DNA of 64,000 bases from Bacteroidales bacterium (GTDB taxonomy: Bacteria; Bacteroidota; Bacteroidia; Bacteroidales; UBA932), in NCBI GenBank assembly GCA_015060455.1, contig SUYM01000006.1, positions 42,793-106,792 of the forward strand, read 5' to 3'. The position numbers were made by a program, and so were the translations under genes. Positions 44,025 through 51,527 of the stretch are shown here, piece after piece. A model generated the notes under the pieces. It saw nothing but the letters and a program-made list of their open reading frames with translations. It was not told the origin of the DNA and did not search any database. The stretch's first letter is position 1. Every line of letters begins with the position of its first letter.

Positions 44025-44223
44025 AGAAACTGTTTAAATTTTTCTACGAAAAATAATTAATGGAAACTGATGAATTAATTCTCATTTATCTTTTATGAGC
44101 CTTTTCGGCATATTTTTCCTCTTTTCCTCGTCAGATAGCACCGCTATCTTCCTCTGAAAACAGAAAAAATCTACTCGAAAATTCTTCATAAAATTTTAAA
44201 TGATAAAAATTTAAACAGTTTCT
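44025..44223. mobile_element. 199-bp MITE-like element with perfect 19-bp terminal inverted repeats
   Basis: Left end AGAAACTGTTTAAATTTTT (44025-44043) is the exact reverse complement of the right end AAAAATTTAAACAGTTTCT (44205-44223). Both ends are followed or preceded by AATA (44021-44024 and 44224-44227), a likely 4-bp target-site duplication. The interior is AT-rich with no convincing gene. It sits in the 250-bp gap between the exonuclease and the rRNA methyltransferase gene, whose ATG is 17 nt from the right end, so the element may also supply its promoter. Confidence 0.75.
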
Positions 44224-44239
44224 AATAAAAAAGTAAACT

Positions 44240-45457
44240 ATGATAAAGATAATACTGAAAAAAGGACGAGACGAATCACTGCGCCGTTTCCACCCGTGGG
44301 TATTTTCTGGGGCTATTGCCCAGGTGCAAGGAAACCCGGCGGAAGGCGACATCGTGGCTGTGCATGCCTCTGATGGCGCTTTTCTGGCATACGGTCACTA
44401 TCAGGTCGGCTCCATTGCTGTGCGTGTGCTCAGTTTCGATGCTGACGTACTTGCTCCGGATTTCTGGGAGGTAATGCTTTCGCGCGCTCTTGCCGTGCGT
44501 GTTGCATGCGGTCTGCATCCTTCTTCTCATCCTGAACAGAGTGGAGCACCTGCAACGACCTGTTACCGCCTTGTCCATGGAGAAGGAGACAATCTTCCCG
44601 GACTTATCATTGATTACTATGATGGCGTGTGCGTGATGCAGGCCCATTCTGTGGGTATGTTCCGCGCAAAGAAGCAGATTGCTGATGCCCTGGTTGCAGT
44701 ATATGGACCTGAGTTGAAGGCTGTTTATGACAAGAGTTCCGGTACGGCTCCGTTCAAGGCCGGTCTTGAACTGGTCGATGGTTATCTGTATAGACGCGAA
44801 GGTTTCGATCAGGATGAATTGACTGTACTGGAAAACGGACGAAAATTCATAGTGAACTGGACAGAAGGGCAGAAGACCGGATTTTTCCTGGATCAGCGCG
44901 ACAACAGGGCACTCGTAGGAAGCCTTGCTCGCGGACGTAATGTCTTGAACCTCTTCTGTTACACAGGCGGATTCTCAATCTATGCTCTAAGCAACGGTGC
45001 CGCACATGTGGATTCTGTTGACAGTTCCAGGAAAGCCATGCAGATGGTCGATAGGAATGTGCTTGAAAATGGTTTCGATCCGTCCCGTCATACCTCACTC
45101 TGCTGCGATGCCATAGAATATCTTCGCGATGTGCCGGAAGGAAAATATGACCTGATGATTGTCGATCCTCCTGCATTCGCCAAGCATAGGGGAGCGCTGA
45201 AAAATGCCTTGCGTGCATATCAGAGACTCAATGCCGCAGCAATTTCCAAGGTTGCACCCGGCGGTTTCGTATTCACATACAGTTGCTCGCAAGTCGTTGA
45301 CAAGGAGGCATTTGCATTGGCCGTATTCTCGGCGGCAGCCCAGTGTGGCCGCAGTGTCCGCATCCTCGACCGCCTCAACCAGCCATGCGACCACTCCGTT
45401 AACATCTACCATCCGGAAGGGGAGTACCTCAAAGGCCTGCTGCTGTATGTAGAGTAA
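44240..45457 (+). CDS. Class I SAM-dependent rRNA (cytosine-C5) methyltransferase, RlmI-like
   Basis: 405 aa. An N-terminal PUA-like domain (residues ~1-75: RRFHPWVFSGAIAQVQG, AYGHYQVGSIAVRVL) is followed by an RlmI-type linker (VHGEGDNLPGLIIDYYDG) and the Rossmann MTase. SAM motif I is NVLNLFCYTGGFSIYALSNG, motif IV is DLMIVDPPAFAKH, and the catalytic cysteine lies in FVFTYSCSQ. It is expected to methylate 23S rRNA. Confidence 0.92.
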   Translation: MIKIILKKGRDESLRRFHPWVFSGAIAQVQGNPAEGDIVAVHASDGAFLAYGHYQVGSIAVRVLSFDADVLAPDFWEVMLSRALAVRVACGLHPSSHPEQSGAPATTCYRLVHGEGDNLPGLIIDYYDGVCVMQAHSVGMFRAKKQIADALVAVYGPELKAVYDKSSGTAPFKAGLELVDGYLYRREGFDQDELTVLENGRKFIVNWTEGQKTGFFLDQRDNRALVGSLARGRNVLNLFCYTGGFSIYALSNGAAHVDSVDSSRKAMQMVDRNVLENGFDPSRHTSLCCDAIEYLRDVPEGKYDLMIVDPPAFAKHRGALKNALRAYQRLNAAAISKVAPGGFVFTYSCSQVVDKEAFALAVFSAAAQCGRSVRILDRLNQPCDHSVNIYHPEGEYLKGLLLYVE

Positions 45458-45473
45458 CCGGGCCCTCCGAGAG

Positions 45474-45803
45474 AATCATTATCCGCAGAAGTTTTTTTGA
45501 TTTGAACGACCGTGACAAAAATCGACCTGGTTTTGTCACGGTTGTCCCGTTTTCGGGGGTGAAATGATGTTTTTGACGACCTTCGTGACAATTTTTGCTG
45601 CTTTTTTGTCACGGTCCTCTGTTAGGTAGTGATTTTTGCGGAGACCTGAAATGTCTCAGGCCTCCGCAAAAATGCAGGTGCTGCTGTGCGGGATTTCTGA
45701 TGCAGGGGATAAAACGTATACTCCGTCAGAAATTTTGCCTGTTTTACGGACGGAGCAGGTAGGAAGCGCGAACAGTTTGCAGCACCGATAACGGATAATA
45801 AGT
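45474..45803. mobile_element. MITE-like non-coding element B (330 bp)
   Basis: Homologue of element A (1265-1679) in opposite orientation. Ends are AATCATTATCCG (45474-45485) and CGGATAATAAGT (45792-45803), an imperfect inverted repeat with an 8-bp identical core. Internal palindromes are CCGTGACAAAA/TTTTGTCACGG (about 45510-45541), a second CGTGACAA/TTGTCACG stem (about 45585-45614), and ATTTTTGCGGAG...CTCCGCAAAAAT (about 45632-45673). No gene is present. It fills the 420-bp gap between the rRNA methyltransferase gene and the tRNA-Cys promoter. Confidence 0.65.
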
Positions 45804-45830
45804 TCCAATAGTGGATTTTATGCACATTAT

Positions 45831-45862
45831 TTTGCGCATTACAAAAAAAATATCTATATTTG
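45831..45862 (+). promoter_or_regulatory. Promoter of tRNA-Cys
   Basis: TTTG at 45831-45834, a 20-nt spacer, then TATATTTG at 45855-45862: a textbook Bacteroidetes -33/-7 promoter. The tRNA begins 18 nt later. Confidence 0.8.
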
Positions 45863-45880
45863 CAGTCCCAAAACGAAAAC

Positions 45881-45951
45881 GGTGCTTTGGCCGAGCGGTT
45901 AGGCACAGGTCTGCAAAACCTGCTAGGGCGGTTCGATTCCGCCAGGCACCT
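45881..45951 (+). tRNA. tRNA-Cys (anticodon GCA)
   Basis: Cloverleaf: acceptor GGTGCTT/AGGCACC, D stem GCC/GGC, anticodon stem CAGGT/ACCTG with loop CTGCAAA (anticodon GCA), T arm GCGGTTCGATTCCGC and discriminator T. The 3' sequence AGGCACCTC is repeated at 52871, marking it as the probable integration site of the following island. No CCA is encoded. Confidence 0.97.
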
Positions 45952-45952
45952 C
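45944..45952 (+). other. Putative attL (tRNA 3' end)
   Basis: AGGCACCTC, with GCn before it, is found again at 52871-52879. Between them lie about 6.9 kb of accessory genes. The short identity is weak alone but is supported by the tRNA location and the displaced terminator. Confidence 0.55.
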
Positions 45953-45953
45953 A

Positions 45954-45993
45954 CGAACCCCCTTTCAGTGCATTCTGAGAGGGGTTTGTTCGT
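45954..45993 (+). terminator. Hairpin after tRNA-Cys (island side)
   Basis: CGAACCCCCTTTCAG...CTGAGAGGGGTTTGTTCG folds into a bulged stem-loop directly after the tRNA. It may process or terminate the tRNA transcript in the integrated state. Confidence 0.5.
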
Positions 45994-45998
45994 AAAAT

Positions 45999-46021
45999 GG
46001 TACTACATTGGTACTACATTT
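45999..46021. repeat. Direct repeats near attL (arm-type-like)
   Basis: GGTACTACATT occurs twice in tandem (45999-46009 and 46010-46020). A very similar double repeat GGGGCTACATT-GGGGCTACTTT occurs at 52710-52731 near the other island end. Such repeats resemble integrase arm sites. No integrase gene remains; the rest of the ~180 bp up to the amidase shows no gene. Confidence 0.45.
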
Positions 46022-46199
46022 TGTTGTTCTCTCTCATTTTGGTACTGCACCAGGAACCGAAACGCCCCTAGAATCCAAAGAATTCTCAGGGCTTTGCGAA
46101 TTATAAAACAACAACTGTCGCAGTTGTTATTCTGCTGCAAATCTACAAATTATTCCCTACCTTCGCAAAAGAATCGTCCAGCTGTCCTTACCCAACGAC

Positions 46200-46796
46200 A
46201 TGAAAATTTTAATCGACAACGGGCACGGCCTTAACACCTCAGGCAAACGCTCTCCGGACGGAACATTCCGCGAAGCCATCTATAATCGCGAAATTGCACG
46301 CAGAATTGTCTTGAATCTCGTAGATAGAGGCTACGATGCAGAACTACTGGTACCAGAAGATGACGACATTGCTTTGGCAGAACGTGTAAGGCGTGTAAAT
46401 GCCGCTTGTTTTCTCTTTGGGAAGCAGAATGTTATCTTGGTCAGCATCCATGTCAACGCCGCAGGAGATAGCTCAAAATGGCTTAATGCTACCGGATGGA
46501 GTGTGTTCACTTGCTCAGGGCAGACGGAATCGGATAAATTGGCAGAATGTCTGTGTGAGTCGGCTGTCAAGAACTTTCCTGGTCGTCGCATCAGAACCGA
46601 TATGTCAGACGGTGATATGGATTGGGAGGAAGGTTTCTATATTTTACGTAAGTCCTGGTGTCCCGCTGTGTTGACAGAGAATTTCTTTATGGATAATCAT
46701 TCGGATCTTGAGTATTTGCAGAGCAGAGCTGGTAGGCAGGCTGTGGTGGATACTCATGTGGAAGGAATTGTGGAGTGGTTGGAGATGAATAAATAA
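46200..46796 (+). CDS. N-acetylmuramoyl-L-alanine amidase (Amidase_3 family)
   Basis: 198-aa zinc amidase with no signal peptide. Zinc ligands and catalytic features: ILIDNGHGLNTSGKRSPDG (first His), REAIYNREIARRIV (Glu ligand), ILVSIHVNAAGD (second His) and AVLTENFFMDN (catalytic Glu). It cleaves the peptide from the glycan in peptidoglycan. Lack of a secretion signal and its place at the edge of a tRNA island fit a phage- or element-borne lysin, a gene often found in Bacteroidetes integrated elements. Confidence 0.88.
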   Translation: MKILIDNGHGLNTSGKRSPDGTFREAIYNREIARRIVLNLVDRGYDAELLVPEDDDIALAERVRRVNAACFLFGKQNVILVSIHVNAAGDSSKWLNATGWSVFTCSGQTESDKLAECLCESAVKNFPGRRIRTDMSDGDMDWEEGFYILRKSWCPAVLTENFFMDNHSDLEYLQSRAGRQAVVDTHVEGIVEWLEMNK

Positions 46797-46800
46797 TTTA

Positions 46801-46914
46801 TACCTTTGCAGTGCGAGGGGGTACCGATAACGGAGCTTCTCGTTCTTTAAATAACCCTTGTTTATGCGAAGTCGGATTGTAGTTCCGATAGCCGCTTATA
46901 CAAGGGTTAATTTT
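46801..46914 (+). ncRNA. Candidate small structured RNA
   Basis: A TACCTTTG -7-like box (46801-46808) is followed by a strong nested stem-loop: outer arms AACCCTTGTTTATGCG (46853-46868) and CGCTTATACAAGGGTT (46893-46908), about 14 of 16 paired, and an inner stem TCGGA/TCCGA. A T-run (TTTT, 46911-46914) follows. It could be a free small RNA of about 100 nt, or just the terminator of the amidase gene; no RNA family is recognised. Confidence 0.4.
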
Positions 46915-46940
46915 GTAATGGTCTATGTCGTGGCAGATTC

Positions 46941-47903
46941 TTATTTCATGTCTAAAGTAAAACTGAAATTCGGATATTTAGGCCTTGGTCCATAGATGAA
47001 CGCGTATGAATACAAATTTTCTGCGTGTAGTATATCCATATCGTAATCTGGTTTTGCATACTGTACGGCATATCGTCCTTTATGGATTTCATAGAACTCA
47101 TATAAATCAAGTCCCATTCCTAGGATAGAACAAATTACATTTCTGTATGCTAATACTTTAGGAAGTAGACTGCCGTTATTATCTGTTACTGTTTTGAAGG
47201 CTCCATCTTTTCCGTCGCATCCTAGAGCAGTAAAGAAATTGCCTATATCATCTTTGTATTCATATGCCTTACTTTGATCACAAGAATCAATAAAGTCTCT
47301 CAATTGATTTATTGCAGGAATTTCTCGATTTTTATCAAGCCATTTCCACCAATCAAGGGCGTTTGCTCTGTAAGGACTTAGTGTAGAATAGAGAGCATCA
47401 TCTGCACGAAGGATAATATGTCCAGCACATGTCTTAACCTTCTTCTTCAATGGTCCAGGTGCTGTGATTTGATATACTTTATTTAGGTCTGGTAATTCTA
47501 CTTCTATTCCTTCTTTTGCCATTAAGGCAATAAGATAATGCACAGTTCCAAATGGATATTTGTGATAGTAATCGCTCTCGAGATCTCCTACAAAAGTCCT
47601 CTTTCTGTCAAGATTTGGATTTATTTTTGTTCCATAGTTAGATATCTCTCTATGATGATACTTGTCAAAGGCGACAATATGTTGATCAATGCATATAACT
47701 TCAGGCCTCGCCACAAAAATATCAATATAAATAGGAGCGTTGATGTCTTCTATCTCGCTGATAAGCCATATTGTTTCACGGCTATTGCTAAAGCCTACGA
47801 CTCTACAGCCATAATACTTCTGCAAAATCATACCGCAAAGAAAACCGTCAATATCTGTATTGATGACGATATCCTTATTCTTTTCAAATATTTCCTTTAA
47901 CAT
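46941..47903 (-). CDS. DHH-like phosphoesterase-fold protein, paralogue 2
   Basis: 320 aa, last gene of the restriction-modification run. Conserved N-terminal motifs resemble DHH phosphoesterases: VINTDIDGFLCGMILQKYYG (D-x-DG), PIYIDIFV (Asp motif) and VICIDQHIVAF, where DQH replaces the usual DHH. It shares with the gene upstream these motifs plus KYPFGTVHYL, RADDALYST...WWKWL, a VTDNNGSL segment and the C-terminal SYAFIYGP...FSFTLDMK. No signal peptide or membrane segment. It starts 7 nt after the upstream paralogue, so both are co-translated. Function unknown; a nuclease or nucleotide phosphodiesterase role is inferred from the motifs. Confidence 0.6.
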   Translation of the reverse strand: MLKEIFEKNKDIVINTDIDGFLCGMILQKYYGCRVVGFSNSRETIWLISEIEDINAPIYIDIFVARPEVICIDQHIVAFDKYHHREISNYGTKINPNLDRKRTFVGDLESDYYHKYPFGTVHYLIALMAKEGIEVELPDLNKVYQITAPGPLKKKVKTCAGHIILRADDALYSTLSPYRANALDWWKWLDKNREIPAINQLRDFIDSCDQSKAYEYKDDIGNFFTALGCDGKDGAFKTVTDNNGSLLPKVLAYRNVICSILGMGLDLYEFYEIHKGRYAVQYAKPDYDMDILHAENLYSYAFIYGPRPKYPNFSFTLDMK

Positions 47904-47910
47904 AATATTA

Positions 47911-48933
47911 TTACTTCATATTGATTGTGAAACTGAAGTTTGTTATGGAGTCATTACTTGGCCCATATATGAATGCGTATGAAAACACTTTGTGTCCGCA
48001 TATTGTGTGATTCTTTAAAAAGTCTTTTTCAAATATTGGAAGCCAGCGAGTTCTGCAGTATTCTCCTTTGTGAGTATTATAATGAGTCGGTAAATTGAAG
48101 TTATTGCAACCTAATAAAGCGAATACGGTTTTGACGTAGTTGGAGAAATCCTGTGATAGATTACCGTTATTATCTGTAATTACATTAAAACCACCGTCGC
48201 CAGAGTTGCGATTAAAGTTTGTATGGAAATATTTCTTAGTCTTTGCCTTAATGTCCTTGATAGTTGACTTTCTGTGCGCCTTATATTCTTTTGCTTTATG
48301 TTTTTTCTTATCTGAGTCAACATATGCCTTGGATGCAATCCTAATATCTTCGAGGTATTGAATTAGATTACATACACTTGTGGCATTGTTTGATTTCATT
48401 TTTAACCAATTCCACCAGTTTTTTGCATTTGTTTCGTAACCGTATAATGTAGAATACATCGCATCATCAGCGCGATTAAGTAAATCACCTAATAGAATTT
48501 GAGAGTTTGCAATCGGTGTTGATAAGGGTGAAAGGTTTACCTGGATACCCTCATTTTCTAATGATGCCAATATGTATTGGAAAGTGCCAAAAGGATACTT
48601 TTTGGGGTAGTCTGTGGCGCTAAAGACTTTGTTTTCGTCAATTTGAGGGCTGTGTTTTGTGTTAGAAGCCTTAATCTTTTTCTGGTGTTTTGAGTTTACT
48701 GCAACGATATGCTGGTCGACACAAATCGCGTTATCGTCAGTAACGAACATATCCACATATATGTTTTTGTATAAATCATCATGATCATCTGCTAGCCAAA
48801 CAGCATCTTTGCTATTGGTGAAACCAACGATGTTGCATCCTAAGTATTTTACAAGCAAAGCACCGGATAAGATTCCGTCAATATCAGTGTTTATGATGAT
48901 ATTCTTGTTTTCGGCAAATAATTCCCTTAGCAT
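47911..48933 (-). CDS. DHH-like phosphoesterase-fold protein, paralogue 1
   Basis: 340 aa. N-terminal motifs are IINTDIDGILSGALLVKYLG, NIYVDMFV and AICVDQHIVAV, giving the order D-x-DG, D, DQH expected of a DHH-type metal site with one changed residue. A Lys-rich insert (KKKHKAKEYKAHRKSTIKDIKAK, core KEYKAHRKSTIKDIK) in the middle, absent from the paralogue, may contact nucleic acid. The C-terminus SYAFIYGPSN...FSFTINMK matches the paralogue. It begins 26 nt after the restriction endonuclease gene. The tight same-strand spacing with controller, endonuclease and paralogue suggests one operon. Confidence 0.6.
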   Translation of the reverse strand: MLRELFAENKNIIINTDIDGILSGALLVKYLGCNIVGFTNSKDAVWLADDHDDLYKNIYVDMFVTDDNAICVDQHIVAVNSKHQKKIKASNTKHSPQIDENKVFSATDYPKKYPFGTFQYILASLENEGIQVNLSPLSTPIANSQILLGDLLNRADDAMYSTLYGYETNAKNWWNWLKMKSNNATSVCNLIQYLEDIRIASKAYVDSDKKKHKAKEYKAHRKSTIKDIKAKTKKYFHTNFNRNSGDGGFNVITDNNGNLSQDFSNYVKTVFALLGCNNFNLPTHYNTHKGEYCRTRWLPIFEKDFLKNHTICGHKVFSYAFIYGPSNDSITNFSFTINMK

Positions 48934-48959
48934 ATTCTAAAGTATTTATCAGTGTAACA

Positions 48960-49868
48960 CTAGTCTTCTACGCTGAAATTCCATGATCCGAATGGTTGGC
49001 CGTAATTGAATTCCAACCCATCTTCGACGAAGTCGCAACTCTGTTTCTTTCTCAGGCCTTTGTGATTGAAGTTGCTTTCAATGAAACCATTGTTGAATTT
49101 TACCTGCATGTGTCCGACCCTTACATTGTCAAGGTAGAATGCAATATATGATGTCTGATATTTCCGCACTTCAACGTCTTTTGCTCTTCTCACATCAATT
49201 GTAGAAGGCACTGTTTTAAGATCATAGCCACCTCTTCCGTAGTTAACTACCCAGAACTCGATAGGGGAGGCTGCATGGAAGAGATTCTGCATAAGAGCGA
49301 CTTTATTCTCGACATTAGGCCAGTTTGCTAATACTGCATCTCGGATTTCGTCAATCATCTGGTCTGTCACAGGAGATTTCTTTCTATGCCAATTTTCAGC
49401 ATCGCCATACTCCTTTTTCATATACTCTCTATAAGCCGGAACATATTTTCTTGCATATTTGTCTTTCAGGGCAGATATCTGGGCATCAGTGATGAATTTT
49501 CTTCCTGTCACATTAAGAGTGCAAGTATTTGAATACTTAATTGATAGACCGATTTTTTCTTCCTTCCCAGTTTTGTCAACAGTAATCATTACAACGTCAG
49601 CCGGACCGACTTCGTCATTCTGGGTTTCAAATGAAGCGTCTTTATATGTCAATCCACGAGCATTCAGTGCCCTGATAATCTTTTCAGTGCTTGTATAGTT
49701 GATTATTTCTTCTACTTTCTTCCGGTCATGTCTTCTATCTATTGCTAGTTTAACCTGGTGCTGCTCTGCAGGTTTATTGGATAGTAGTTTGTAGAACAGG
49801 GCTATCTCAAATTCAACACCAGTATTGGTATTGGTGCTGATATCGTTTAGTGTGTGGTTATATAGCAT
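48960..49868 (-). CDS. Type II restriction endonuclease (PD-(D/E)XK, HaeIII-like)
   Basis: 302 aa, soluble. Placed between a controller-type regulator and two DHH-like genes, next to a cytosine-5 methyltransferase. A nuclease-type core is suggested by VGPADVVMITVDKTG (Asp) and EEKIGLSIKYSNTCTLNV (the E/S-x-K pair), and by an N-terminal TGVEFEIALFYKLL helix, a layout resembling HaeIII-family enzymes. The middle has a helical region (SALKDKYARKYVPAYREYM) and the C-terminus a beta-rich domain (HMQVKFNNGFIESNF). Recognition site unknown. Assignment rests on motif pattern plus context, not on a database match. Confidence 0.65.
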   Translation of the reverse strand: MLYNHTLNDISTNTNTGVEFEIALFYKLLSNKPAEQHQVKLAIDRRHDRKKVEEIINYTSTEKIIRALNARGLTYKDASFETQNDEVGPADVVMITVDKTGKEEKIGLSIKYSNTCTLNVTGRKFITDAQISALKDKYARKYVPAYREYMKKEYGDAENWHRKKSPVTDQMIDEIRDAVLANWPNVENKVALMQNLFHAASPIEFWVVNYGRGGYDLKTVPSTIDVRRAKDVEVRKYQTSYIAFYLDNVRVGHMQVKFNNGFIESNFNHKGLRKKQSCDFVEDGLEFNYGQPFGSWNFSVED

Positions 49869-49874
49869 GGCAAA

Positions 49875-50087
49875 TTATGGATTTATAAGTTGAGAAACGG
49901 TCATGTTAAGACCTTTGGCGATTTTTAGAAGTGATAGATAGGATGGATTCCTTTCGCCTCTTTCAAGCATTCCTATATAATTCCTGTCCATGTTTGATTT
50001 TTCCGCAACCTCCAGTTGCGTGAGTCCTCTGTTTTCTCTTTTGGACCGGATGGTTTGTCCTAAGATTTTGAGTTCGTTATTATCCAT
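49875..50087 (-). CDS. XRE-family helix-turn-helix regulator (restriction controller protein)
   Basis: 70 aa from the ATG at 50087 (MDNNELKILGQTIRSKRE). It is a single HTH_3 domain with the recognition region LTQLEVAEKSNMDRNYIGMLERGERNPSYL, the size and shape of C (controller) proteins of type II systems (only its core MDRNYIGMLERGERNP is diagnostic). The endonuclease gene starts 7 nt downstream. The motif ACAATAAGTATCATT lies 9 nt upstream of the start and again upstream of the methyltransferase gene, suggesting this protein controls both. Confidence 0.85.
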   Translation of the reverse strand: MDNNELKILGQTIRSKRENRGLTQLEVAEKSNMDRNYIGMLERGERNPSYLSLLKIAKGLNMTVSQLINP

Positions 50088-50095
50088 GACATACA

Positions 50096-50110
50096 ACAAT
50101 AAGTATCATT
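50096..50110 (-). promoter_or_regulatory. Putative C-box upstream of the controller gene
   Basis: ACAATAAGTATCATT, identical to 51500-51514. Located just before the controller start and therefore placed to regulate controller, endonuclease and the DHH-like genes. Confidence 0.55.
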
Positions 50111-50124
50111 ATAAAACAGAAAAC

Positions 50125-50150
50125 CGCCACGGGTGCGGTACTTTAGTAAA
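50125..50150 (-). terminator. Terminator of the methyltransferase gene
   Basis: On the minus strand ACCGCACCCGTGGCGGT followed by TTTTCTGTTTT forms a short GC stem with a T-rich tail, about 30 nt after the methyltransferase stop. It would separate methyltransferase transcription from that of the controller operon. Confidence 0.6.
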
Positions 50151-50175
50151 ATTACAACTGATATGTTGATGATTT

Positions 50176-51441
50176 CTATTCATAGTCGGTGAACAGTGAT
50201 GGCTCCGTCTCTCCTTTGCCAAACTGAACATTATATGAATACTTATTCTGAATTTCCTGGTCGCCAAACATATATCTAGCAAATAATTTGACCAAGGCTA
50301 CATTAATGCTATTTCCAAACTGCTTGTATGCCTGGGAATTCTTCACATCATACATGAATGTATCAGGGAAACTTTGGAGTCTTGCACATTCTCGTGGAGT
50401 GAGATATCTTTTTCTTTTGCCTACAATTGAAGTTTGTGTGATGGCAACAAGGGCAGGGAAATACGTGCCTGGCTTCACACGAAGTCCTGAAGGCCTGATC
50501 TGCATGATATGGTCCCATATATCAGGATTCTTCCATTCACCGGCCTGCCATTCAAACTTTGCTTTTGATCCAAAGAATAACTTGTTCTTCTTTGCCTTCT
50601 CTAGCCATGCGTTGATAAACTCCTTGTTGTTCTCCCAAAGTTCGCTGTTTTTTCTGACAAAGTTCTTTGCCCAACCTGGCTGGTTGTCCCAATCTTTATA
50701 GAGAGGACTTTCTTCGATAGGACATAGGCAATCGCTCCAGATTGGGAAACCAGGTAATTTGTCACACTTGATTCCTTGAATGAATTCATTCCAATTGTCA
50801 ATCCATTCAATCTGCTCAGGCTTTAACTGATATCTTTCAATATCTTTAATTTCGCTATCCTTCTGCAGTATATCATCAATGGAACATTTGGGTATTCTAT
50901 CAATATTGAAATAGAAAGGAGGCAATTCTCCAAGATCCTTTCTGACGCACATGATAAATACTCTCTCGCGATGCTGTGGAACTCCGATATAGTGGGGACT
51001 GAATATGACGGGCTCGTCAATTACGTTATATCCGATATCTACTAATGAATCATGAATTACTTTCCATGTATTGCCACTGTCGTGGCTTGCAAGATTGCGA
51101 ACATTCTCAAGAAGTGCGTACTTTGGCTTATGGTATTTCAGAATACGAAGAATGTCGAAGAACAGAGTACCCTTAGTTTCATCTGCAAAACCTTGACGTT
51201 TGCCCGCCTTTGAGAAGGCCTGACATGGGAATCCGCCACAAAGGACATCGTGCGGAGGTATGTCTTCTTCTTTGACTTTGGTTATGTCTCCATCTGGTTT
51301 AATGCCATAGTTGCGCTCGTATGTTTTACGGCAGTCTGCGTCGATGTCACTTGCATAAACGCATTCTCCCCCTAAATATGCCATGGCTTGATGAAATCCA
51401 CCAATTCCGCAGAATAGGTCGATAAAAGTAAATTCTTTCAT
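50176..51441 (-). CDS. DNA (cytosine-5-)-methyltransferase
   Basis: 421 aa from the ATG at 51441 (MKEFTFIDLFCGIGGF); a longer reading from 51594 adds a non-homologous hydrophobic leader. C5-methyltransferase motifs in order: I FIDLFCGIGGFHQAM, IV VLCGGFPCQAFSKAG (catalytic Cys in PCQ), VI YALLENVRNL, VIII PQHRERVFIM, IX region LTPRECARLQSFP, X KQFGNSINV. The ~120 residues between VIII and IX form the target-recognition domain. It methylates and protects sites cut by the endonuclease encoded downstream. Same strand as controller and endonuclease, order M-C-R. Confidence 0.93.
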   Translation of the reverse strand: MKEFTFIDLFCGIGGFHQAMAYLGGECVYASDIDADCRKTYERNYGIKPDGDITKVKEEDIPPHDVLCGGFPCQAFSKAGKRQGFADETKGTLFFDILRILKYHKPKYALLENVRNLASHDSGNTWKVIHDSLVDIGYNVIDEPVIFSPHYIGVPQHRERVFIMCVRKDLGELPPFYFNIDRIPKCSIDDILQKDSEIKDIERYQLKPEQIEWIDNWNEFIQGIKCDKLPGFPIWSDCLCPIEESPLYKDWDNQPGWAKNFVRKNSELWENNKEFINAWLEKAKKNKLFFGSKAKFEWQAGEWKNPDIWDHIMQIRPSGLRVKPGTYFPALVAITQTSIVGKRKRYLTPRECARLQSFPDTFMYDVKNSQAYKQFGNSINVALVKLFARYMFGDQEIQNKYSYNVQFGKGETEPSLFTDYE

Positions 51442-51499
51442 TTGTCTTTTTAGATGGACCGTTCTTGTTATAGCGCTGCAAATATAAATAATAATTATC

Positions 51500-51514
51500 A
51501 CAATAAGTATCATT
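51500..51514 (-). promoter_or_regulatory. Putative C-box upstream of the methyltransferase gene
   Basis: Second exact copy of ACAATAAGTATCATT, 59 nt upstream of the methyltransferase ATG in a very AT-rich promoter region. Confidence 0.55.
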
Positions 51515-51527
51515 GCAATAATATTAT

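Noticed and set aside
46801..46914. Retron-type msr/msd RNA
   Set aside because: No reverse transcriptase gene is nearby, and the stem-loop lacks the paired a1/a2 layout and priming guanosine context.
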